Assembly: GCA_022564475.1 (NCBI GenBank)
Contig: JADFLJ010000004.1
Coordinates: 1 to 35,617 of the forward strand
DNA length: 35,617 bases
From: Pseudomonadota bacterium
GTDB taxonomy: Bacteria > Pseudomonadota > Gammaproteobacteria > Steroidobacterales > Woeseiaceae
Direction of reading: 5' to 3'
Under the pieces are notes generated by a model that saw only the letters and a list, made by a program, of their open reading frames with translations, made no database searches and had not been told where the DNA came from. Of this stretch, positions 1 through 9,028 are shown in pieces. The position numbers and the translations under genes were made by a program. How positions within the stretch are numbered: the stretch's first letter is position 1; every line of letters starts with the position of its first letter.

Positions 1-9
1 ACGCTTGCC

Positions 10-603
10 ATGCCAATCGAAAAACGTCGGGGACCGGGACAGGCGGTCGAGGAAGCCAAGTTTGCCCTGTCCAACGCCAAGCAGGCGAATGCCGACAAGG
101 AAGAAATCGCTCGACTCGAAGTAAGCTTGAAGAAACGCGAGGCGGTTCGGAAGGCTCACCTGAAAAAGCACGGTCTCGCCGCGCTGGCGGCCGCCGAGAA
201 GTTCCCCTCACGTCGCCATCCGGAGCGGAAGACCTCCGCCTCGGAACTGGAGGCACTTGCCGCAAGAGCAACCTCTCTACCGGTGCACCCGACGCAGCTC
301 TACTCGGCAGCGAATGCTCTCCTTTTTTCCGGCGTACTGTCCGCCGTATTCTACCAGAGAAAGCGACATGGTATCGTCATCGGACTGCTATTCATTTGCT
401 ATCCCGTCGCACGCGTGCTATTGGAAATGGTCCGCACGGACAATCCGCATGACACGGCCGGTCTAACGATCTCGCAGTTTGTCAGCATGTCCATGTTCGT
501 CGGCACCCTCATCTACCTCTTCGTGTTGTACAAGTACCTGCCCGAGCGATCACCCCTTGCGGACGCGGCTCGCATTCGCGAAGAGGAGCCGGCTGAAAAG
601 TAG
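10..603 (+). CDS. lgt: Prolipoprotein diacylglyceryl transferase, C-terminal part (true start probably upstream of the window)
   Basis: Lgt-like C-terminal motifs HPTQLYSAANALL, G(I)VIGLLFICYPVARVLLEMVRTDN, GLTISQFVSM; preceded by a Lys/Ala-rich insert as seen in planctomycete-type Lgt. Confidence 0.7.
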   Translation: MPIEKRRGPGQAVEEAKFALSNAKQANADKEEIARLEVSLKKREAVRKAHLKKHGLAALAAAEKFPSRRHPERKTSASELEALAARATSLPVHPTQLYSAANALLFSGVLSAVFYQRKRHGIVIGLLFICYPVARVLLEMVRTDNPHDTAGLTISQFVSMSMFVGTLIYLFVLYKYLPERSPLADAARIREEEPAEK

Positions 604-662
604 GAGGGCGCTATAGCGCCGATGCTGGTGCCCTTCCTTGCCTGACCTCGAAGTAACAACGG

Positions 663-1769
663 TCAATCGGGCAAGGCCCCTAACTCCGTATTCCGAGCGA
701 GTGTAACAAGTACGTCGAAAGCCTCTCCTTCGCGTTCGAGCCCAATATGGACGGTCTCTCCGGCAGGCAGCATGTAGAGAACCTGTACGAGTTGACCGAA
801 GTTCCTGATCGGCTTGCCCTTGGCCTTGACGATCACATCCCCCGCCCGCACGCCCACGTCTTCGAGAGGCGACGGACTCGCAATCTTGGTGATTTTAATG
901 CCATCCGCGGAGTTCGCATTCCCCTCCATGCCCAACCATCCGCGATAGAAAGACCGCCCGGTCATGAGGTATTCGACAATGGCGTCCACCCGGTGCTTCG
1001 GCACGGCGAAGCCAATTCCCGAGTCGTACATTTCCGCACCCGCCAGCTCTCCGGGCCGCTGGGCCATCGGAACGCAGATGCCCAACACCCGGCCATCACG
1101 ATCCAGCAACGGACCACCGTAGTTGGCCGGCGACAGCTTGGCGTCAGTCTGCAACGCATACCCGCGCATGCGATCGCGGGCACTGATCAAGCCCACCGAA
1201 ACTCCGGGCTCAGCCCCGCCGTAGCCGTAGCCCAGGGCGATCGCCCATTGCCCCACACGAACGTCCTCGCTCGCAACCCATTGGGGAACGGGTAGACCGG
1301 TCGCGTCAATCTTCAGCAGGGCCAGCTTGCGCACCTGATCGCGCCCGACGACATCGGCGACGAACTGGCGCCCATCGGCCAGCGTCACCGTGATCAACGC
1401 CGGTCGGCGGACGAAATTGAAACTGCTGGTCAGGATCAGTCCGTTGGATCCATAGATGATCCCCGTGGTGGGGCCGTCGGCCAGGGGAAAACGCGATCCG
1501 ACGGGGTCACGCACCGGACCCGGGGCGGGTGATCCGGGATCCCCTTCGCCATCGGGGGTGCGTTCGTCGTCGTCTTGCGACTGGCCCGACATCACCGCCG
1601 GCTGGGCGCCGCCAACGGTATCGATGCGCACCACGAACGGGCTCGCCATCCGAATGACGGACTGAAACATCTGCTGCTCGGAGCGCAACAACTCCAGCGG
1701 AGGTGCGCCGGACGCGATCGCGCCAATGCCAACGATGACCACGAACTTGGCCGCCCTTCCAATTGCCAT
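663..1769 (-). CDS. Trypsin-like/HtrA-fold protein with C-terminal PDZ domain, catalytic residues apparently lost
   Basis: HtrA-like GLILTSS..., ITVTLADGRQFVADVVGRD, LALLKID, GGPLLD.DGRVLGI, then PDZ (VGVRAGDVIVKAKGKPI); probable start MAIGRAAKF at 1769 with a signal segment. Confidence 0.75.
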   Translation of the reverse strand: MAIGRAAKFVVIVGIGAIASGAPPLELLRSEQQMFQSVIRMASPFVVRIDTVGGAQPAVMSGQSQDDDERTPDGEGDPGSPAPGPVRDPVGSRFPLADGPTTGIIYGSNGLILTSSFNFVRRPALITVTLADGRQFVADVVGRDQVRKLALLKIDATGLPVPQWVASEDVRVGQWAIALGYGYGGAEPGVSVGLISARDRMRGYALQTDAKLSPANYGGPLLDRDGRVLGICVPMAQRPGELAGAEMYDSGIGFAVPKHRVDAIVEYLMTGRSFYRGWLGMEGNANSADGIKITKIASPSPLEDVGVRAGDVIVKAKGKPIRNFGQLVQVLYMLPAGETVHIGLEREGEAFDVLVTLARNTELGALPD

Positions 1770-1896
1770 CCGAACAACCTCCCAGACGCACGGAGTAGTT
1801 CCACAGACGTATCCACCATGTTGTACCGCGAGCACTGTCGCGTTCCAACTTCGTAGCCCGTCTTACGCTGTTCCCAGCGGTGGCAGACCGGTCGCC

Positions 1897-2541
1897 CTAG
1901 TCCTGGTGAATCCGATAGGTGCAGCACGAGTCCCCAGTAAGCAGATGTTTGACTCGCTCGACGTGTACATCCGACCCCAACGCCCGCCGAAAGACATCCA
2001 ACTCCGCCGTGCAGAGTCCCATGCAAATCGTGGCTGCGTCGCAAATCGGACAGTGATGCTCGGTCAGCAGATAGGAGTCATTCCCTTCGGCGACCACCTT
2101 AGCCATATACCCCTCGGTGGTTCGCTGATCGGCTAGCGCTTGCACTCTCACCTGAAGCGATGCTGGCGACGCCGGTATCGATCGACGGTACGCGCTGACC
2201 TGCTCGGCGGCCCGCTGATCGATGACCCGCTGCAATCCCTCTTCGCCCACCGCACTACCCAGGGCTCGAATGAGCCCCACGGCTAGCTCGGCATGCCGAT
2301 CGGGAAACAGCGACGAGGCCAGGGCAGTCAGCGACCAGTGCATGGCCGGCCGACCTCGACCGCTCGGCGCTAACGTCTTCTGTTCAACCAGCCCATTCGC
2401 CTCCAATGCCCGCAAATGCTGACGAACAGCCACTTCGGTAAGGCCCTGCTCCCGTGCCAGTTCAGCTGTGGTCGCCGACCCGGCTCGCTTGATTCGCTCC
2501 AGCAGCCGCTGCTTGGCCTGAGTGACCGGTTTCTGGTCCAT
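1897..2541 (-). CDS. SufR-like/DeoR-type winged-helix transcriptional regulator with C-terminal Cys cluster
   Basis: N-terminal HTH (TAELAREQGLTEVAVRQHLRALEANGLVE); C-terminal HHCPICDAATICMGLC...VERVKHLLTGDSCCTYRI resembling SufR Fe-S ligand region; start at MDQKPVTQ. Confidence 0.7.
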   Translation of the reverse strand: MDQKPVTQAKQRLLERIKRAGSATTAELAREQGLTEVAVRQHLRALEANGLVEQKTLAPSGRGRPAMHWSLTALASSLFPDRHAELAVGLIRALGSAVGEEGLQRVIDQRAAEQVSAYRRSIPASPASLQVRVQALADQRTTEGYMAKVVAEGNDSYLLTEHHCPICDAATICMGLCTAELDVFRRALGSDVHVERVKHLLTGDSCCTYRIHQD

Positions 2542-2584
2542 GCCACCACAATATAATAAGTGGTTGATTTTGCAAATGTTTCGC

Positions 2585-2640
2585 TTGACAAAACCACGCT
2601 GCGCGGGCATATTTAGTAAGAGAATACTTTCTAAAAGGAG
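2585..2640 (+). promoter_or_regulatory. Candidate promoter (TTGACA-N17-CATATT), imperfect palindromic operator (TTAGTAAG-N6-CTTTCTAA, 2613-2634) and Shine-Dalgarno for the glyoxalase gene
   Basis: Direct reading: TTGACA 2585-2590, CATATT 2608-2613, near-palindrome 2613-2634, AAAGGAG before ATG 2648. Confidence 0.5.
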
Positions 2641-2647
2641 CAAGACC

Positions 2648-3028
2648 ATGTTTCTAGAGCACGTGAACCTGACTGTCTCGAATGTGGAACGATCAGCGGT
2701 CTTCTATTGTGACTTGCTGGGCCTCCGGGTCCGCTGGAAAGGAACCACCAGCGACGGGACTCCCGCCGCCCACGTTGGGGATGACCGGTCGTACCTCGCC
2801 CTGTTCCAGGCCCATGAGCCCGGCCGGGCGCCGTCGGATTATACCGTTGTCGGACTCAACCACTTCGGCTACGTGGTGGAGAGCTTGGACGCGGTCAAAC
2901 GCCGCCTGGCCAACCTGGGGGTCGAGCCTCACTCGGAGCAGGACTACGAACCCGGCAAACGCCTCTACTTCCTCGATCCGGACGGCATCGAGGTCGAGCT
3001 GGTAGAGTACGAGCAGGCGGCCGTTTGA
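2648..3028 (+). CDS. VOC/glyoxalase family protein
   Basis: MFLEHVNLTVSNVERSAVFYCDLLGLRVRW...; LNHFGYVVESLDAVKRRL; DPDGIEVELVEY. Confidence 0.85.
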   Translation: MFLEHVNLTVSNVERSAVFYCDLLGLRVRWKGTTSDGTPAAHVGDDRSYLALFQAHEPGRAPSDYTVVGLNHFGYVVESLDAVKRRLANLGVEPHSEQDYEPGKRLYFLDPDGIEVELVEYEQAAV

Positions 3029-3074
3029 CGAATCGCAACCTAGTGTCGTGAATCATGCTGATGGCGCCTTATCC

Positions 3075-3130
3075 GAGCCCCGACCGTGAGGGAGGGGGAC
3101 AGCGCAACCGCTCCCTTACGGTCGCGGCTC
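3075..3130. repeat. REP-like intergenic hairpin, 20-nt arms with 18/20 complementarity
   Basis: GAGCCCCGACCGTGAGGGAG (3075-3094) and CTCCCTTACGGTCGCGGCTC (3111-3130). Confidence 0.7.
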
Positions 3131-3182
3131 GACTAACAAAAACAGCGGTGATTATGGAACACCACACTGGGAACCCAAAACG

Positions 3183-3716
3183 ATGAAGCACTTGATCCTC
3201 TCCTGCAGCCTGTCGCCGACTAGCCGCAGCGCGTTGCTCGCCCGGCGGCTGGAATCGGCGCTCGCCGCCGACGGCAACACGGTCAAGTTGATAGACTTGC
3301 GCGAGGTGGCCCTGCCGTTTTGCGAGGCCAATGAGTGCTACGCCGATCCGAACGTCCAAATGGTGACCGCCGCCATCGCCGAAGCTGCCACCGTGTCCAT
3401 CGCCACCCCGATCTACAACTACGGCGTCGGCGGGGCGACGCGCAACCTCATCGCCCTCACCGGCAAAGCGTGGACGGAGAAGGTCGTCGGCTTCCTATGC
3501 GCAGCCGGCGGCCAGGGCTCCTACATGGCGGTCATGGCCATCGCCAACTCGTTGATGCTCGACTTTCGCAGCCTGATCGTGCCACGCTTCGTTTACGCCA
3601 GCGGCGCCTGCTTCAGCGAAGACCGCATCACGGACGCTACGATCGAGCAACGAATCGACGGCCTAGCCAGCGATCTACGCCGAATCGGATCGGCGATTAC
3701 CCAAGTCGTTCAATAA
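3183..3716 (+). CDS. NADPH-dependent FMN reductase-like flavoprotein
   Basis: SCSLSPTSRSALLARRL; ATPIYNYGVGGATRNLIALTGKAWTEKVVGFLCAAGGQGSYMAVM. Confidence 0.75.
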   Translation: MKHLILSCSLSPTSRSALLARRLESALAADGNTVKLIDLREVALPFCEANECYADPNVQMVTAAIAEAATVSIATPIYNYGVGGATRNLIALTGKAWTEKVVGFLCAAGGQGSYMAVMAIANSLMLDFRSLIVPRFVYASGACFSEDRITDATIEQRIDGLASDLRRIGSAITQVVQ

Positions 3717-4866
3717 CAGTCGCCGCCGATCCAGCTTTCGTAGCGTCGAGGCCGGGCTGTTTCCGGCATGCGACACCGTCAGTTCCGATCAACCGATCGC
3801 TGGCCGGCAAGACGTCCGAGATCTGTTGAACGTCCTTCCCCGCAGGGGGCGTCGTTGGCGGCACGTCCGGTTGAAGCTGCTCGTCGTCCGCGTGGCCGAG
3901 GATCTCGGCGGCGGCTTCGAGTTGGGCCAAGACGATCTTACGTGCGGCATACAGGTCTGCCATCGTGAGATCCGCGGCGTTCGCGATACGTTCCACATGA
4001 TCGATCATGTTTGTGATTTTCTTGTCGAGCGTTCGTTCCTTGCGGTTGTAGGCGTGCCGAGCTCCATGAGAATCGTGGGCCCCCGACATCTTGCGATAGG
4101 CGTCACTGGCGGCGTCGGAGGCTCTACGAACGTCTCGGTCGAGATTCGCCCATTGAGCGGGAAAGCGGCTGATCTTGGCCTGGGAGTCCCTGGCGGCTTT
4201 TACGCATTGTTGAAGTGCTCTGATGGCGTCTCCAACGGGCTTGGCGATCGCCTTCTGGACTTCAATCGGGTATCTATGGAAATCGTAGAGTGGATTCCTG
4301 TCACGGTTTGGGTCGGTCAGTTGGGTGTAGCGCGGAAGGGCCGCCAGAACCTCGAACTCAATGATGTACCGCCCCCACTCGCCGATGAACACTTTATCGA
4401 TGCCGGTCTGGCGTTCGGTCGTCAATCGCTGCTCCGATCGGCCGCGTCCGTCGCCCGCCGACCAACTGATGCTCGCCCCGGCCGAGCCGATGCGCCCACC
4501 CGACATCGTATACGCATAGCTGTTCGTGTCGGTGCGAACGGACTCCGCCCAGACCCGTTGGTCGGGAGGCTCCTTGGTGAGGGCCGGCCTGGCGAGCTCA
4601 ACCAGTTCATTGAACAACTCACGGGCTTCGCCGAGCTCGGTGCGCGAGTATTTCTTCCACTTCTTTACCTTTGACCTGTCGAACGTCTGGGACCGACCGT
4701 TGTCGGTACGGATTTGGTAGGTGTCGCGGTCCCGCGTCACTGCTCCCGAGATGCTGTCGCCGTTGTGGAAAGTGAGCACATCTCCTAGCGCGGGCCGGGA
4801 AGTAACATACGAAGCGGCCAGGAACAGGCCCATGCTCACGATCGGCGTCCTAAATGATACGGTCAT
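3697..4866 (-). CDS. Exported hypothetical protein
   Basis: Long ORF with N-terminal signal-like segment MTVSFRTPIVSMGLFLAASYVTSRPALG; no family recognised. Confidence 0.55.
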   Translation of the reverse strand: MTVSFRTPIVSMGLFLAASYVTSRPALGDVLTFHNGDSISGAVTRDRDTYQIRTDNGRSQTFDRSKVKKWKKYSRTELGEARELFNELVELARPALTKEPPDQRVWAESVRTDTNSYAYTMSGGRIGSAGASISWSAGDGRGRSEQRLTTERQTGIDKVFIGEWGRYIIEFEVLAALPRYTQLTDPNRDRNPLYDFHRYPIEVQKAIAKPVGDAIRALQQCVKAARDSQAKISRFPAQWANLDRDVRRASDAASDAYRKMSGAHDSHGARHAYNRKERTLDKKITNMIDHVERIANAADLTMADLYAARKIVLAQLEAAAEILGHADDEQLQPDVPPTTPPAGKDVQQISDVLPASDRLIGTDGVACRKQPGLDATKAGSAATVIERLG

Positions 4867-4984
4867 AATCACTGACTCCTTTCGAACGAACAGAACTCCA
4901 GTACAACTCACCTTTTTTGTAACTGTTCAGCCGTGTGCCGTTGGCCTGTGAACTCCGCAATCCTATTTGTCCCTGATGGACGCC

Positions 4985-5127
4985 CGAGAATAGCCCACCG
5001 TTTCGACGGTGGGTTTGACGGATCCCCCCGCTCACTGCTCGCGGGCGAAGCCCGCCAGGAGGAGGGGCCTCTTGTTCCCAGCCCCGGTACGCCGGGGATG
5101 GGCTATTCTCGCGCGCCCCTCCGGGGC
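4985..5127. repeat. Structured intergenic element: 13-nt terminal inverted repeat enclosing three hairpins, plus a flanking hairpin
   Basis: CGAGAATAGCCCA (4985-4997)/TGGGCTATTCTCG (5099-5111); hairpins CCCACCGT-TTCG-ACGGTGGG (4994-5013), GCGGGC-GAA-GCCCGC (5041-5055), CCCCGG-TACG-CCGGGG (5082-5097), GCCCC-TCC-GGGGC (5115-5127). Confidence 0.7.
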
Positions 5128-5278
5128 ATTGTTGGCCCGACCCTCCACCAGTCCGACACTCCATTGCAGACGGCTAACCTGTTATTATCATTCATCGAGC
5201 CGATGCAGGCTTCGGCCCCGACATGGATACATGCGTATTCGCCGGCGAAGGGGGCCAAAGAAACTGGAGACCTGACTG

Positions 5279-5836
5279 GTGCCGTCCGAAGACGCCTCTT
5301 TCGTGGATTCAGCCGATGGTGGATCGCAGCCCGAGGTGGACCTCAGGCGGCTCATCGAGACCACCTACCGTGAGCTGAAGGTGCTGGCCGAACGCCAACT
5401 GGCCGGCGAACGCTCCAATCACACCCTCCTGGCAACCGCATTGGTCAACGAGGCCTACCTGCGCCTGGAGGGCAACGGATTCGTGCCTAAGAATCGTGCC
5501 CATTTCTTCGGTGCAGCCGCCGAGGCCATGCGACGAATCCTGGTCGATTACGCCAGAAGCCGCTTGGCCGCCAAACGCGGTGGCGGAGCCGAGCGCGTGC
5601 CATTGGACGAGGGCTTGGCCTGGTTCGAGGAGAAACCGCAGGAGGTCATCGAGGTCGATCGAGCCCTCCAGCGACTTGCCGGACTGGATGCCCAAAAGGC
5701 CCAGATGGTCAAGTTGCGGTATTTCCTGGGGCTGACCAACGAACAGATCGCCGAACTGACCGGCCGCAGCGTTCGGTCGATCAAGCGCGACTGGCAGTTC
5801 GCCCGGGCCTGGCTCAATAGCGAGCTCTCCAGATGA
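5279..5836 (+). CDS. ECF-type RNA polymerase sigma factor (TIGR02999-like)
   Basis: GTG start; ERSNHTLLATALVNEAYLRL, NRAHFFGAAAEAMRRILVDYARSR, region 4 LRYFLGLTNEQIAELTGRSVRSIKRDWQFARAWL. Confidence 0.85.
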   Translation: MPSEDASFVDSADGGSQPEVDLRRLIETTYRELKVLAERQLAGERSNHTLLATALVNEAYLRLEGNGFVPKNRAHFFGAAAEAMRRILVDYARSRLAAKRGGGAERVPLDEGLAWFEEKPQEVIEVDRALQRLAGLDAQKAQMVKLRYFLGLTNEQIAELTGRSVRSIKRDWQFARAWLNSELSR

Positions 5837-5924
5837 ATCCGTGGCTCGAGATGGACGGGCTCGGTGAATGCCCTCATTCTGGCCTCCTGCACCGGTGGAT
5901 TTCGCCACGTAAGAGGGGTATCCA

Positions 5925-6419
5925 ATGAAATCGGAAGAATTGCGCGAAATCGAGAAGCTCTTTCATGCCGCACGAGCTCTGCCTGAGGCCGAGCGGCGAC
6001 GGTACGTGGCCGACCAGTGCGCCGATCGGCCAGCCATGCAGGAAGCGCTCGAGAACCTGTTGTCAGCCGACACCGCAGCCACGGTCCCGGTCGCTGCGAG
6101 TAGCGGCAGCAACACCCAGGCCAATCCGCAATTCGATAATCCCGTCGGAATCAGCTCACTCACGCGCACCAGGTATGTTGCGCCCAGGTACCCGCGCGTC
6201 GCCGAGCGCCGAAATTTGTCCGGTTGGGTGGATATCGTGTTCACAGTGGCCCAGGATGGAACGACCAAAGACATTGAAATACGTAATTCCGAGCCGGGCC
6301 AGACCTTCGTCAACGCCGCGACCAAGGCTGTGGAGAAGTGGGAGTTCATGCCGATTTTCGAAAATGGCATTGTTATCGAGAAGCGCGCGGGAGTCCGCAT
6401 GATGTTCGCGATCGAGTAG
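5925..6419 (+). CDS. Apparent fusion: short N-terminal segment typical of sigma-linked Ser/Thr kinases plus TonB C-terminal domain
   Basis: N-term EELREIEKLFHAARALPEAERRRYVADQCA...EALENLLSAD; C-term YVAPRYPRVAERRNLSGWVDIVFTVAQDGTTKDIEI...AVEKWEFMPI. Confidence 0.55.
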   Translation: MKSEELREIEKLFHAARALPEAERRRYVADQCADRPAMQEALENLLSADTAATVPVAASSGSNTQANPQFDNPVGISSLTRTRYVAPRYPRVAERRNLSGWVDIVFTVAQDGTTKDIEIRNSEPGQTFVNAATKAVEKWEFMPIFENGIVIEKRAGVRMMFAIE

Positions 6420-6523
6420 ATTTCTCGCCCAAAGACTCGCTCTGCGGTAACGAAAACCCAGCCCGACTGGACCCATTCTAAATATACCGCTAACCTTGGC
6501 TAAAAGAATCAGGGGGATGATGC

Positions 6524-7186
6524 GTGTCAAATAATATTGCTGCCAACGCCGATCAACCGGCGCGACGACAACAACAACGCTCGCTTGTAACGCAACAGAA
6601 ATTGCTCGATGCAGCAATCAGTGCATTCTCGGAGAACGGCTTTAAAGGGACCTCCACTCGCGACATCGCGGAACGCGCCGGTGTACATCACCCGCTGATC
6701 ACCTACCATTTCAAGAACAAGGATCAACTGTGGCGCGCCGCAGCCGACCAGGTGTTTACTGAATTTGCCAGGGTACTTGCGAAGGCGCTCAGCGAAAGCG
6801 GCGACGCCTGCCCGAAGACCCGGTTCACGTCGATGATTCGCGCCTTTGTCCGTCAGACGCATAAGCAACCTGCGATTCACCGCTTCATCATGCAGGAGTC
6901 GAGCTACCAGAACACACGTCTGGACTGGCTCATCGAAGCGCATATGCAACCGTTCTTCGACGCGACAGTGGGCCACATTCGGACATTGCAGGAAATCGGC
7001 GTCGCACCGGCCGGTAACCCGGCGATGCTCTATCACTTGATTCGAATTTCGGCCGGCGGCATGCTGGCAGTCTCGCAGTTGCTTGTCGGCACCAGCAAGA
7101 TCGATCTGGATTCGGAAGACACTCGTGAAGAGCTCGTGCAGATGATTGTGCGCGTATTTCTACCCGGAGACATTCCATCTCAATAA
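6524..7186 (+). CDS. TetR family transcriptional regulator
   Basis: LLDAAISAFSENGFKGTSTRDIAERAGVHHPLITYHFKNKDQLW. Confidence 0.9.
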   Translation: MSNNIAANADQPARRQQQRSLVTQQKLLDAAISAFSENGFKGTSTRDIAERAGVHHPLITYHFKNKDQLWRAAADQVFTEFARVLAKALSESGDACPKTRFTSMIRAFVRQTHKQPAIHRFIMQESSYQNTRLDWLIEAHMQPFFDATVGHIRTLQEIGVAPAGNPAMLYHLIRISAGGMLAVSQLLVGTSKIDLDSEDTREELVQMIVRVFLPGDIPSQ

Positions 7187-7190
7187 CGAC

Positions 7191-8306
7191 TTAGTCGCGC
7201 GCAAACAACTCCTGGAGTTGCGCGACTATTGACAGCGCGATTGCCGATGGGCCGCGCCCACCGATATCCAGCCCGGCGGGTCCGTACAAACGACCCTCAA
7301 GCTTGCTCCCAACCGCGCCTAAATCCGACAGCAAACGATCGCGCCGTCCGGCGGGACCTAACAGACCAATATAGGCGATCTCTGTCGCGGCAAGCTGAGC
7401 CAGATAATCGCGGTCACTCACAAGATGGTGGCTCATGACCACTGCAGCAGCGTATCCGCTCAATTCGACGTTCGAGGCCAGCTCATCGGCTGCACAACAA
7501 ATGACATTGTCGGCGACGGCAAAATCACCCTTCTCGAGATAGCCCGGCCGATGATCAACAACCGTACATTTCCAGCCCATGTCGCTCGCATAACGAAGCA
7601 GGGGCTCGGCATCCAGTCCGCCGCCAAGTAGCAGAAGTTTTGCTGCGGGCCGGATCAGGCGGTGCATGACCTGCGCTTCACCGCCGTCCCTGGAAAGCGA
7701 CTGGCTGGCCTGCTCCCCTCCCTCGAGAAATTTCGCTGCTGAGGTCGCTACTTCGGCGGCGATGTCTGCAACAGCACCAAACGCCCGAAATTCGCCGGAC
7801 ACTAATACAAACGTGGCTGCGAGAGGTGCCGAGGACAAATTTGACTCCACAATCGTCGACACGACGGCAGCCTCCTCCCCATCAAATACCGCAAGCATGG
7901 TCGCGAAGGGTTCATAGGCCTGCGTGCTGACAAGCGGCTGTAGTAACACCCTCATGAGACCATCACAGCCAACCCCCAGACCCCAAAGCTCGTCATTGTC
8001 CGCGAGATCGTAGGTCACAAGTTGCGACTGTCCGGACTCGAGCACGACGTGGGCGCAAATCGCGAGATCGCCTTCGAGACAGCCCCCGGAAAGCATGCCC
8101 TGAAAAATGCCGTTCTCGTCAATCAGCATCAGAGCACCAGCCTTGCTGTAGGTCGAACCCTGCGTCTCTACTACAGTCGCGAGCACCAACGGCGCTCGTC
8201 GACGCTGGTGAACCTCAAAAAAGTCGTACAAGCGAAGCCTTGGGCGATAGATCGACAATGGAATGTCAGGCCTGTCGTCCGGTCGCACGCTCACGGCATG
8301 CATCAC
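7191..8306 (-). CDS. XdhC/CoxI family protein
   Basis: ATVVETQGSTYSKAGALMLI; GMLSGGCLEGDL; GLGVGCDG; C-terminal Rossmann LLLLGGGLDAEPL...YIGLLGPAGRRDRLL. Confidence 0.85.
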   Translation of the reverse strand: MMHAVSVRPDDRPDIPLSIYRPRLRLYDFFEVHQRRRAPLVLATVVETQGSTYSKAGALMLIDENGIFQGMLSGGCLEGDLAICAHVVLESGQSQLVTYDLADNDELWGLGVGCDGLMRVLLQPLVSTQAYEPFATMLAVFDGEEAAVVSTIVESNLSSAPLAATFVLVSGEFRAFGAVADIAAEVATSAAKFLEGGEQASQSLSRDGGEAQVMHRLIRPAAKLLLLGGGLDAEPLLRYASDMGWKCTVVDHRPGYLEKGDFAVADNVICCAADELASNVELSGYAAAVVMSHHLVSDRDYLAQLAATEIAYIGLLGPAGRRDRLLSDLGAVGSKLEGRLYGPAGLDIGGRGPSAIALSIVAQLQELFARD

Positions 8307-9024
8307 CGAACGCCTTGAATATTTTCATCGAGAATTCGTCCTCAGTCGTCTTCCATTCCGGATGCCATTGCACTGCAAGCGCAAACCCAGGCACATCATC
8401 GACTCTAAATCCTTCGACCAGCCCGTCATCTGCTATCGCCTCGACGCTCAGGCCTGGAGCCAACTTGCGAACACCTTGCTTGTGCAAGGAATTGACCATC
8501 GCAGTTGGCTCACCCAGCAAGTTATGCAGCAGCCCGCCTTCCACGAGATTGACCGTGTGCGATGGACCGTACTGCACGTCCAGCGCATCGTTGGAATCCT
8601 CGCTGTGCACGTTAAGGCCTTCAACAATCGCGACATTCTGATGCAGTGTTCCGCCCAGCGCGACATTAAGCTCCTGGAATCCACGGCAAACCGCCAGTAA
8701 CGGAATGCCTTGCTCGATCGCACGGCATGCGAGCGGCAACGTGAGCGCATCTCGTTCGGGGTCATGCAGCGTGCCCGCCGCCGAGTCCTCTCCCTCGTAG
8801 TGCTGCGGTTCGACATTGGACAGGCTTCCCGTCAGCAGGATGCCATCAATGCGTGCTAGCAATTCATCGATATCGATGCCGGCGGCCATGGCCGGAATAA
8901 TCAGCGGCAACCCGCCCGCGCCATCGATCAGCGCCTGCAGGTATTTTTCACCCACCATATGAAATGGATGTGGATCCAGCATCCGACGACATGCCGAAAC
9001 GCCGATTGTAGGCCTTGCACTCAT
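8266..9024 (-). CDS. Class I glutamine amidotransferase-like peptidase C26 (gamma-glutamyl-GABA hydrolase-like)
   Basis: PTIGVSACRRM; LLAVCRGFQELNVALGGTLHQ (nucleophile Cys); LAVQWHPEW. Confidence 0.85.
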   Translation of the reverse strand: MSARPTIGVSACRRMLDPHPFHMVGEKYLQALIDGAGGLPLIIPAMAAGIDIDELLARIDGILLTGSLSNVEPQHYEGEDSAAGTLHDPERDALTLPLACRAIEQGIPLLAVCRGFQELNVALGGTLHQNVAIVEGLNVHSEDSNDALDVQYGPSHTVNLVEGGLLHNLLGEPTAMVNSLHKQGVRKLAPGLSVEAIADDGLVEGFRVDDVPGFALAVQWHPEWKTTEDEFSMKIFKAFGDACRERATGRQA

Positions 9025-9028
9025 TTTG

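Noticed and set aside
3826-4674. 282-aa plus-strand ORF
   Set aside because: Antisense to the exported hypothetical gene, which has a signal peptide; no recognisable domain.
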